Shown here piece by piece: positions 52,694 to 62,500 of a stretch of DNA of 64,000 bases (positions within the stretch are counted from its first letter, which is position 1; each line of letters starts with the position of its first letter). This stretch comes from Symbiodinium natans. Taxonomy: Eukaryota; Sar; Dinophyceae; Suessiales; Symbiodiniaceae. Where the stretch lies: the NCBI GenBank assembly GCA_905221605.1, contig CAJNDS010002320.1:258440-322439 (forward strand), written 5' to 3'. A program made the translations under genes and the position numbers. Below the pieces are notes generated by a model. That model was not told the DNA's origin. It did no database searches and saw nothing but the letters and a program-made list of their open reading frames with translations.

Positions 52694-52860
52694 TGGGGTT
52701 TAGGGCTTATAGGGTTTAGGGTTTAGGGCTTACACGGTTTAGGGTTTAGGGTTTCGGGCTTATAGGTGTCAGGGTTTAGGGTTCAGGGTTTAGGGTTTAG
52801 GGTTTAGGGTTTAGGGTTTAGGGTTTAGGGTTTAGGGTTTAGGGTTTAGGGTTTAGGGCT
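52694..52860 (+). repeat. Telomere-like array (TTTAGGG)
   Basis: A degenerate first part, then about 11 perfect TTTAGGG units. Confidence 0.9.
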
Positions 52861-52976
52861 ACTCTAAACCTGCTTCCCCCCTGGCTGATGGGCTGAGCTC
52901 CTGTTGCTTGCATCCAGGTTCTTGGGGGACTGAGCAGGGCCAACTGCTTGCGGTTCCTTGAGGCGCCCTGTTCAGG

Positions 52977-53150
52977 GTTTTTAGGGTTTTTTTTAGGGTT
53001 TTTAAGGGCTTTTTAGGGTTTTTGAGGGTTTTTTTAGGGTTTTTATAGTGTGTTTTTAGGGCTTTTTTATGGTTTTTTTAGGGATTCTTTAGGGTTTTTT
53101 TAGGGTGTTTTAGGGTTTTTTAGGGTTTTTTAGGGTTTTTTAGGGTTTAG
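52977..53150 (+). repeat. T-expanded telomere-like array (AGGGTTTTTT)
   Basis: Units of TTTTTTAGGG with variable T number, unlike the standard heptamer, ending in a few standard units. Confidence 0.85.
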
Positions 53151-53739
53151 GGTTTGAAGGGTTGGTAGGGCCTAGCACAGCTGGACATATAGGGTTTCCA
53201 GGGCGCAGGAAGGGTTCGGGCTGAAAAGGCTTGCAGGGTTTGTTGAGGGTTTAGGGTTTGAGGCTTGAGGGTTTGAGGGTTTAGAGTTTAGGGTTTGAGG
53301 TTCTAGCTTGTGAGCTGTCTTGTGGTGCATGGGCTTGCGGGCTTTTGGGTGGTGGAGTCAGTGCAAGGTACTGCGCTTCAGGGTTTTTGGGTTTTTTTTC
53401 TCCTTGGATCTAGACTCCGGTGAGGACGGCTGTATGTAGTATACAGTCGCTCGGGAGATTTGGGGCACGGTGCTTCGGTCTTGGGTTGATCAGGACATGC
53501 GATGTGTCAGGTGGAAGTCGTGATCCTTGTAGTCTTCAGGATTTGAGACCCATGCCCTCCAGATCCCTACTTGACTTGAAAGTTCCGGCAGAATTACTAA
53601 TAATGTCCCCTTGCAGTCCCTATATACTTATACTACAATAACCCCCCCCAAAACCCTATTCTACTTATTCAGGCCCCTTATAGTACGCAAAGTTGCAGCT
53701 TTGAGGTGAAGCAAGGGCCCCGGCCTTGAGCCTAAACCC

Positions 53740-53932
53740 CAAACCCCAAACCCCAAACCCTAAACCCTAAACCCTAAACCCTAAACCCTAAACCCTAAAC
53801 CCTCAACCCTCAACCCTCAACCCTAAACCCTAAACCCTAAACCCTAAAACCCTAAACCCTAAACCCTAAAACCCTAAAACCCTACAACCCTAAACCCTAA
53901 AACCCTAAACCCTAAACCCTAAACCCTAAACC

Positions 53933-53992
<60 letters not shown>

Positions 53993-53995
53993 TCC
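53740..53995 (-). repeat. Long composite telomere-like array
   Basis: About 35 units: CCCCAAA, CCCTAAA, CCCTCAA, CCCTAAAA and a final block of about nine CCCTCAA, each variant in its own block. Confidence 0.95.
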
Positions 53996-54675
53996 TGTTG
54001 GAAGCCTAAATGTCATAAGCAGCGTTTGCACTCTGATGGTGGAGTTGAGGTACCTGGCACCCTTCTAGACTTGTGTCTCAAGGGCGCTGCAGTTGAATTT
54101 TCTGTATGTACCTGAGCTTAAGAGTGACATATATATATATGTATAAGCGTATATTCATATGTACATACTACTACGTACATGTACACAGTTGGCATACCTA
54201 TAACCCTACTTATAAGTACCCGGTACCCGTGAACCTTCCACTCCCTCCGGTTAGGGGATCGCGTGCCAAGCTTGTTCCGGCATTATCCTGTGGGTTTAGG
54301 GCTTAGGGTTGAGGGTTTAGGGTTTAGGGTTTAGGGTGTTAGGGGTTTCTAGGGCTCAGGATGCCAGGCTTGTTCCGGACCGCGCTCAACAAAGCTTCTG
54401 CTGTCAGGTCCCCAATTTTTCGGGGTGTGTTATGTTTTTAGGGTTTGAGCCCCGACATCCTGCAACCCGGAAATCCAGAAGCCTTGAGCCCTAGCCCTAA
54501 ACCCTAAACCCTAAACCCTAAACCCTAACCCTAAACCCGAAACCCTAAACCCTAAACCCTTAACCCTTAACCCTTAACCCTAAACCCCTAGAAACCCCAG
54601 ACACTTCGACCGCAAAGCGTCGGTACCTACTGCTGGGCCAGGAGACATATGGCGCCATCGAAGGCTCAGCTGCGG

Positions 54676-54960
54676 TTTAGGGTTTAGGGTTTAGGGTTTA
54701 GGGTTTAGGGTTTAGGGTTTAGGGTTTAGGGTTTAGGGTTTAGGGTTTAGGGTTTAGGGTTTAGGGTTTAGGGTTTAGGGTTTAGGGTTTAATTTGGTTT
54801 AGGGTTTGGGGTTTGGGGTTTGGGGTTTGGGGTTTGGGGTTTGGGGTTTGGGGTTTTGGGGTTTGGAGTTTGGGGTTTGGGGTTTGGGGTTTAGGGTTTA
54901 GGGTTTGGTGTGGTTTAGGGTTTGGGGTTTGGGGGGTTTGGGGGGTTTGGGGTTTGGGGT
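54676..54960 (+). repeat. Long composite telomere-like array with GGTTTGG block
   Basis: About 17 perfect TTTAGGG units followed by a long block of GTTTGGG units and a few hybrids. Confidence 0.95.
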
Positions 54961-55286
54961 TTTTGGTTTGGGGAATCAGGACTTGAGATGTTCCCAAAGT
55001 ATGGCCCCCTGTGTAAGTAGGGTACCAAAAGGAGCCATAATGTAAAGCACCCCACCCCCCCCCCCCCCCCCCCCCCCCATATTTAAGGTCTCCCTAAAGT
55101 TCCGGATCCATGTACTAATCAGCCCCTAAACCATGAATCCTAAACCCTAAACCCTAAACCCTCAACCCGAAACCCTAAACCCTAAACCCTAAACCCTAAA
55201 CCCCAAAGTCCTGACAGGCTGGGAGCCGAGAGAGCCATCCTTCAGACACCTCTGCACTGGCATGATGGCCGTTGCCCCAGAGGTTC

Positions 55287-55465
55287 GGGTTTAGGGTTTA
55301 GGGTTTAGGGTTTAGGGTTTAGGGTTTAGGGTTTAGGGTTTAGGGTTCAGGGTTCAGGGTTCAGGGTTTAGGGTTTAGGGTTTAGGGTTTAGGGTTTCGG
55401 GCTTCGGGTTTAAAGGTTTAGGGTTTAGGGTTTCGAGTTTCGGGTTTCGGGTTTAGGGCTATAGG
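55287..55465 (+). repeat. Telomere-like array (TTTAGGG)
   Basis: About 23 units with TTCAGGG and TTTCGGG variant blocks. Confidence 0.9.
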
Positions 55466-56206
55466 GTCTTAGGGTTCTAGGGACCCTATTGCCCAATAGA
55501 GCCTTAACCCTCAACTGCGAAGAACGGCTAGAGTGGCTGGGGAGGCATGGCAAAGGGTGTCCGCCCTTAAGTTCTAAAGAGAGGCACGCTCTCTGCCTGC
55601 ACACGCACCTAAACCCCTAAACCCTGAAACCTTTAGAACTTAGACCCTTAAACCCTTGATCCACTATTCCTACCCCAAACCCCTGAGCCCGGAGTTTCCT
55701 ATTCCCAAATAGAATAGAACCCCTAAACCCTAAACTTTGAACCCTAAACCCTAAACCAACCCATAGCCCGTGTTTTCTTTTAGGTTTTTAAACGGGTACT
55801 TTAATGGTTTTTTAGGGCTTTTTAGGGTTTAGTAGTGGTTTTTAAGGGGTTTGGGGTTGTTTGGGTTGTGAAGGTTTCTGAGGATTGTTTCGGGATTTTT
55901 CAGGGTTCAGGGTTTTAGGGTGTTAGGGTTTGGGTTTTGTTAAGGTTCTTCGGGTTGTTTAGTTTGTTTTTTTTTGAAGGGTGTTATTTTGGTTTTGTTT
56001 TCGGTTGTTTAAGGTTTTTGTGTGTGTGTGTGTGTTTTTTTTTTTTTGGGGGGGGGGGGGGGGTGTTTATAGAGCTTAATAAATGTGGTTTTGGTTCCTA
56101 GGATGCCCAGTAGTGCCCTTATTCCCTTTTGGGGGGGGTTAGGTTCCCTTAGAAACCCCTTTAAACAAAAAAAGCGTACCCTTTTTAATCCTGGGTTACT
56201 GAGCAT

Positions 56207-56334
56207 CCTACAGGGTGGGGCCCCCTAGTTATAAGTAGAGTTATAAGGGCCCTAAATTGGGTTATAAGGACCCTAAATTAGGTTATAAGTCCCTTAGCTA
56301 CAGTTAGTATAGTAAGGGGGCCCCACCCTGTAGG
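56207..56334. mobile_element. MITE-like element with 20 bp inverted ends
   Basis: CCTACAGGGTGGGGCCCCCT on the left and its near-exact complement ending CCCCACCCTGTAGG on the right; the interior holds repeated GGTTATAAG units. It directly follows a GCCCAGTAGTG-family element. Confidence 0.8.
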
Positions 56335-57222
56335 TTCTAGGGCTTTTTGCGGTTAGCGTGTCCTAGCAGGTCAAGCAGCTGCAGCTGGCGAAGGGCGCTG
56401 GGTCTGCCAACCAGGCTCCAAGCGGGCCGGAGAGTTGCCCTGCGCTGCCGTTCTTGAGGGGCATGCGAAGCCCCCCAAGTGCGAAACCCTAAACCCTAAA
56501 CCCTAAACCCTAAATCCCAAACTCTGAGCCTTACCTAAACCCTAAGTCCGAAGCCCTAGAGGGCAGGTCCTAAGCCCTCTAGACCCGAAGCCTTGCTCAG
56601 GGCTTGAACGCGCAGCCTGATGAAGATCGAAGGACGCTTTTAAGCCCCAGCAGGCCCCCGGAACAAACCCGAACCCGACATAAAGCACAAATTCAACATC
56701 CACCTAAGAGACAAGCCCTGAACCCCACGACCCAAGAAACTCTAGCCTCAACCCCCCATCAAGACAGAAAGCCAAAACAACTAAGCATATATAGATATAT
56801 ATGTATACTATATATATATATATATGTATACTATATATATATATATATATAGAGTGCAATTTTTTGACTAGATAGATAGCCCTAAACCCTAGAAGCCTCA
56901 AGCCCTACACCCCTCCATCGCTTTCGTTGCGGACAGACTTGCGCCCACTTCGCCCTGGCAGCCCTGGAGTTGCGTGGAAGGGGACCCTTGGATGCCTACT
57001 TGGTCTAGGGTTTAGGGTTTAGGGTTTAGGGTTTAGGGTTTAGGGTTTAGGGTTTAGGGGTAGTAAGTTGGGTTATGGGGATTGTAAAGGGTTTCTGGGG
57101 GATACTAAGTAGGCTTACAAAGTCGGAAGGGCTTCCAAGTATTCTTCTGAGTAGGCCTTGTTGCTACCTTTTGTAGGTTACTCTTGAGCCTTGCATTTGC
57201 CAGCGGGAAGAGTGGGATTTAG

Positions 57223-57325
57223 GGGCCCTAAACCCTAAACCCTAAACCCTAAACCCTAAACCCTAAACCCTAAACCCTAAACCCTAAACCCTAAACCCTA
57301 AACCCTAAACCCTAAACCCTAAGCA
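57223..57325 (-). repeat. Telomere-like array (CCCTAAA)
   Basis: About 14 units, nearly perfect. Confidence 0.9.
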
Positions 57326-57499
57326 AGAGTCGCTGGTTGAGAGTGCCAGGAGCCTGGGGTTCAGGCACTGTGCCCAAAGCGAACCTTTTGGCTCCTCACA
57401 GCCAAACCTCCCTGTTTAGGGTTTAGGGTTTAGGGTTTAGGGTTTAGGGTTCAGGGTTTAGGGTTTAGGGTTTAGGGTTAGGGTTTAGGGACCAGGGGG

Positions 57500-58030
57500 A
57501 CCTCCCATACCGGAGACTCCGAAGCCCCATGCCCGCCCTCTGCCCTAACACCCTGAGGGGAGAAAAGGTCCTTGAATCTAGAGCTTATTTCATCTACAGT
57601 CTCATCACATAGAATTACAGGGGCTTTGGGGGTGGTACGGTCTCTATCTTCATGAAACGTTTCTAGATTAACTTCTAGACCCGGGAATCATTACAACCGC
57701 GAAGAGAAGACTATTCAACTGGCATTATAAGGAATTGCACACCCAAACTTCTAATCAAACCGTAAAACCCATCCAAATCGAAACCCCATTGGGGTCTCGA
57801 CCTATTTCTGGGGCTTTTGTGAGGGTTCCTGCTATCAGATGGGCCCCCATAATGAAGGAAGGGTGCAAGAATTAGCCTGAACCCTCAAGACTCAAAAGAC
57901 TCAAAACCCTCGAAAACCCTCAAAAAGAAAAACAAAAACCTAAACACCCCTAAGAGCCCTGTTCCCCCCCAATCACCCTAAAACCCATGTCCTGTGGTCT
58001 AGCGATCTTTCCCATGACCAAGAGCAGGTC
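57500..58030. other. Spacer without arrays, nothing recognised
   Basis: About 530 bp between arrays; no open stretch, hairpin or repeat that I can name apart from short A-rich CTCAAAA runs near 57890-57935. Confidence 0.4.
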
Positions 58031-58667
58031 CGCATTCCCCTTTTGTGGCGGTTTAGGTTCCAGTATACGCCCCTTCAAACCCAAAAGGGCACCCTTGTTA
58101 TTCCAGGGTTACTCTTGGGCCACCCAAAACCCTAAACCCTAAACCCGAAACCCTAAACCCTGAACCTTTGTTATTCCTAGGTCACTCTTGGGCTTAGTAG
58201 CCGAGGTCTGCCCCAGCTGGCCGAGCTCCAGGACCGAACAGCACTTTGGGATTATGTGTCGCTGGGGTTTAGGGTTTAGGGTTTTGGGTTTTGGGTTTAG
58301 GGTTTTGGGCTTAGCGAACTTAAGCCCCAAAAACCTAAACGCAGAATGCCTCATCCTCTAAGCCCTCAACCTCTAAACCCCTAAAACTGCGCGGGGCTAC
58401 TGCTGAACTGACTGCGGCTCGCCGCGCCTTTTTGCATGTTGCGCTCGTTTAGTGTACACGTGTAAGATCCAGTGATCTGATGCTGAAGAGTCCCCCCCCC
58501 CCCCTCACACACCATAAGCCCCAAAACCCTAAATCTAGAGTTTTGGGGCTGAGGAGGGTTTAGGTGTTGAGGGGACGCTTCGGGTTTGGGGCCTGAGGGG
58601 TTTTCGGAGTTTCGGGGAATTTGGGGGGCGGGGGGGGGGCGGGGTTTGGGAAGTTTTGGGGTTTGGG

Positions 58668-58785
58668 GTACCCTAAACCCTAAACCCTAAACCCTAAACC
58701 CTAAACCCTAAACCCTAAACCCTAAACCCTAAACCCTAAACCCTAAACCCTAAACCCTAAACCCTAAGCCCTAAACCCTCAGAGC
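58668..58785 (-). repeat. Telomere-like array (CCCTAAA)
   Basis: About 16 units, preceded by a G-rich stretch. Confidence 0.9.
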
Positions 58786-59179
58786 TTTGTTGGGCTTCTG
58801 GGTTTTGGGATGTCTGCGTAGGAGCTCTGGTGCCGCCCAAACGACGAGGAGGGCAGCTTCCAAGGCCTTCGCAAGGCCCGGGACCCCTGAACACTAAACA
58901 ATAAAACCTCAGGGTTTGGGAACCCTAAACCCTAAACCCTAAGCCCTAAACCCTAAACCCTAAACCCTAAACCCGAAACCCGAAACCCTAAACCCTAAAC
59001 CCCAAACCCCAAACCCTAAACCCTAGGGTTTGTGGTTTAGGGTTCAGGCCCTTGGGGCCTGTAAAGGGCTTGGTGGCTGCAAGGGCTTCATGGGTTCAGG
59101 GCCTCCCTTCGGGGAGGAGGAGGATCTTATCATCGACTCGAGGGTTCCCGTGCTGAATCCAGGGACGGCTGTCAGCTAA

Positions 59180-59335
59180 GTTTAGGGTTCAGGGTTTAGG
59201 GTTTAGGGTTTGGGGTTTAGGGTTTAGGGTTTAGGGTTTAGGGTTTGGGGTTTGGGGTTTGGGGTTTAATTAGGGTTTAGGGTTTAGGGTTTGGGGTTTT
59301 AGGGCCAGTTTAGGGTTTAGTGTTGAAGCCTACTC
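59180..59335 (+). repeat. Telomere-like array bordering the retrotransposon
   Basis: TTTAGGG units with GTTTGGG variants, decaying into AGTTTAGGGTTTAGTG just before the retroelement leader. Confidence 0.9.
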
Positions 59336-59527
59336 CTGTACATGTCATCCTGTAGCAGTTGTACCATGTGTTTTTTCCCAATGCTCTTGTAGGCCCAAGC
59401 CTTGAGCATGACATCATTTCAAGTATGTACAGCATTTCACATAGTTGTAGGTGCCAAGCCTAACCAAGTAGCACAAGCTTTACAGGTTCTTGTTTCTGCG
59501 TGTAAAATCTCCGCCTCAGTGTGCGCC
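59336..59527 (+). other. Putative leader or LTR part of the retrotransposon
   Basis: About 190 bp of unique sequence between the array and the polyprotein start. It could contain part of a 5' LTR and the primer-binding site, but no second LTR copy is in the window and I found no tRNA-complementary site, so its limits are unknown. Confidence 0.35.
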
Positions 59528-62500
59528 ATGGCAGGGTTGGGTTTAGGCATAGGGGAACTAGCTACTCCACTTGTGCCTTCTGCTCAGCCTGCTGGTGGCT
59601 CACATCAGCAGGTTATGAGCCCAACGCAGGGCTACGGCACCGTGCCGGTGCATCCATCCCCACCGCCCGGGAGGGATGGTATGCCAGAACGTGCACAGAT
59701 GCATTCCTCAACACCTGAGGCACCCACCGCCGGCATTGAGGGTGGTTTGGGTTTTGGGGAAGATATGGCAGCGGGAAGGGCGGGAGCGAGCATAGACCCA
59801 TTAGAAGGCATGCAGCACTCGTCGACCACCACTGCGGGTGGTATGTTGCAAGGTGTGCCCCGAAGCATGCCGCGAGCATTGCAGCCACCGGGCGGAAGTC
59901 CAGGACCAGAGGCCAACACCGAGCACAGTCCAGACATCTTGCGTGAATACCGTCAGGTTACAGACCAGGGTGGGGACAGTGGTTCGGGGGGTATAGGGTT
60001 AACTGGTGAGGCCCCCGGAGTTGAGGGATTCGTGACACCACGCTCGCAGCAAGGTTTGCCCGCCATAGCAGAAATGGTAGAGGGTATTCCTGGTGTGGTA
60101 CTGTCGCGGGTTTCAGAGTTTTTCCGCGTTGCTAGGACTGAGGTGCAAACACAAACTCAGTCGCCGCCACGCACAGTTTTCGCGCAAGCAAGCCCTGGTG
60201 CCGTGTCCAGGGTAAGGGCTTTGGAGGATGGGAGTGTGGGGTCAAGTGAGTCGCCGCTGGTGGGATCGCATGGGACTCAAACCACTTTCGCCCCGGGCCC
60301 CAGAAGGGAAGCCCCGCTACTTAACGCAGAGATGTTGCAACGCATGCAGGCTATTGAGCAGCGGGCCCCACTAATCTATCCGCGAGTTGTAGCGCCTGAA
60401 CGCCCCTCAAGTCGTACCGAGTCGTCATCGCTCCCTCAAGAGGCAATTCAAGCAGAGGTTGCCAGGCAGCTTGCAGGTTTTGAGGCTAGAGCCCAGGCGC
60501 AGGAGATGGAGAATCAGAGGTTGAGGCAGCTACTTGAGAGGAGTGAGCAGAGAGAGAGGTCCATGCGGGAAGTAGTGTCAATGCAAGCACAGACCCCAAG
60601 TGGCCCACCTCTAATCCCTAATGCCGCTCATGCGCATGTTGAGGCCCCTCTGCCAGCACCATCTGCCCATCAGGTGCAGGATGCCACCTTGCAGGTGATG
60701 GACGCATTGAGGGCGCCTGCGTCTGCATCAGGGTTTTGGTCCAATTTGTGGTCGGGTTTGCAGGGTTCGCAAAGGTTGCCCAGCAATGCAACCCCACCCG
60801 GAAGGGCTGGGCATGTGCGTGAGCCCCTGGCTCAATCTGCCCAGGTTGCACAGGTGCCAGGTACTGCCCAGGATGCACAGGTGCCAGGTACTCACAGGGC
60901 CTCTTCTGGTCCAGACCCACCTTCTCAGCCCGAAAACCTAGGTCTGGGGCAGATGAGGGCTGACGGGACCAATTCCGGCACAAGTCCACATGCTCGGCCC
61001 GAGAACCTGGGTTTGTGGCAGATTCCAGCAAATCCTCAGGTTTCAGGCGGTTTTGCCAGCGCTGCAGGCCAAACGCCGCCCGGGAGGGTCGGGCAGGTGC
61101 CCGACGCTCAGGTTCCTCACGTTTCAGCCTCCACTGCAGCTCAGGTGCCAGGTTCAGTTGTGGACGCATTGGTTTTAGGGGTGCAGCAGCTGCAAAGCTT
61201 GCAAGCTCAGCAGCTCAAGGTCAAAGGTGACGACGCCCCTGAAGCAGTGAAACCAGGCATCACAACGCTGCCCAAACTTGTTGCCCCTGACCCGTCAGGT
61301 GGTTCTTTGGAGTTCCAGGATTGGCTTGAGTTGGTCAGCGGATTGATGACAGACTTGTCGGATTCGTCGCAGCTTTGGTGGACAAGCGTCTTGCAGTTGG
61401 CGCGTGATGCCTTTGCCTGTTGGAGCACTTCGTCCCCCGTGGAGCGGTTGAGAGTGGCCCCGGATGACAGGACGGAGATTGTTGAGGGCAAGTGGTCGCG
61501 TGTGAATGCCAGGGCATGTTCCATGTTGTTGGAGTCGTTGGACGCGTCCGTCAAAGCAGACATTATAGCACGCAGGGCAACGCAAAACGCAGCGCACATC
61601 ATGTACCGCTTGCACACGATCTACCAGCCAGGTGGAACCAGCGAGCGTGATCTGATACTCAGGAACTTGCACGACCCACCGCCGTTTGAGGACGTGGCAG
61701 CCGGAGTGAGTCTGTTGAGATCGTGGAGTCGTTGGCATCGCCGTTGTTTGGAGTGTGGTATGGTTGCCCCGGATCCTTCGATTTTGGCCCGTGGGTTGAC
61801 TACTGTGACTGCCCAGCACATAGCCGAAAACGCAGATGTCCAGTTCCGGACCCAGTGCGTGCGCAGCGCGTTGCACATTGATCTGCACCCATCGGGAGAT
61901 GAGGTTCTGGATTACCACAAACACCTGTTGGCTGAGTTTGAAACCATGGCTGGGGGGATAGATGCAAGGAAGGTAGATCCCAATCCCAAGGTCCAGGTGT
62001 TGAATGCAGCCGCCGACGCATCAGGTGGTGGAAACCGACCTTCCGGGAAAGGCGCTGGGGGAGGCGGGGCAAAGCCATGCAGGTTCTTCCTCACTGTCAA
62101 AGGGTGTAGAAGTGGGCCCAAGTGCAAATTTGCCCACAACATGAGTGAACTCCCCAAAACTGAAAGGGACAAGAAGTGTTTGGCGTGCGGGTCAGAGGAG
62201 CATCGTGCAAGAGATTGCAAAGCTGGCAAGGCTAAGCAGGACTCAACGGCCCAACCGTCAACGCCAACACTTCAAGCAGCTGACCCCATTCGTGAGTCCG
62301 ACTCAGCTGCCGTGTCATCCACTTCATCCGCGTCTCAACCCATTGTGCCTGCAACTCCGGTGAACGCGAGCATGGTCGAGTTCGTGCAAGAGGCGCTAAG
62401 GGCCATTAGGCAGGTAGAGGCCAACGAAAGGGCAGAAGTTTCAGTCAAAGCATCGGGAGGTGATGCGGCCCGGAATCCCTCTATGCAGAGCTTGACGATC

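Larger units (their letters stand above)
25400..59335. repeat. Mosaic of interspersed telomere-like arrays
   Basis: Roughly 70 arrays built on TTTAGGG (or its complement CCCTAAA), from three to about 28 units, in both orientations, separated by 50-500 bp spacers. TTTAGGG is the telomere repeat of dinoflagellates and plants. Variant units (TTCAGGG, TTGAGGG as CCCTCAA, GTTTGGG, CCTAAACC with an extra C) are clustered inside single arrays. No gene is supported between them; open frames overlapping the arrays merely read through the heptamer. Confidence 0.9.

Noticed and set aside
27890-59335. Many open frames of 60-130 codons
   Set aside because: Most read through TTTAGGG/CCCTAAA units (giving LNPKP- or FRV-type peptides) or through hairpins on both strands. 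They lack AGTCG enrichment, splice patterns and known motifs.
25400-59335. CRISPR-like array (regular repeats with unique spacers)
   Set aside because: Repeat units are tandem heptamers with spacers of very unequal size and both orientations, in a eukaryotic context.
59336-59527. Defined 5' LTR with primer-binding site
   Set aside because: Only one possible LTR copy is in the window and no tRNA-complementary stretch was found, so limits would be guesswork.
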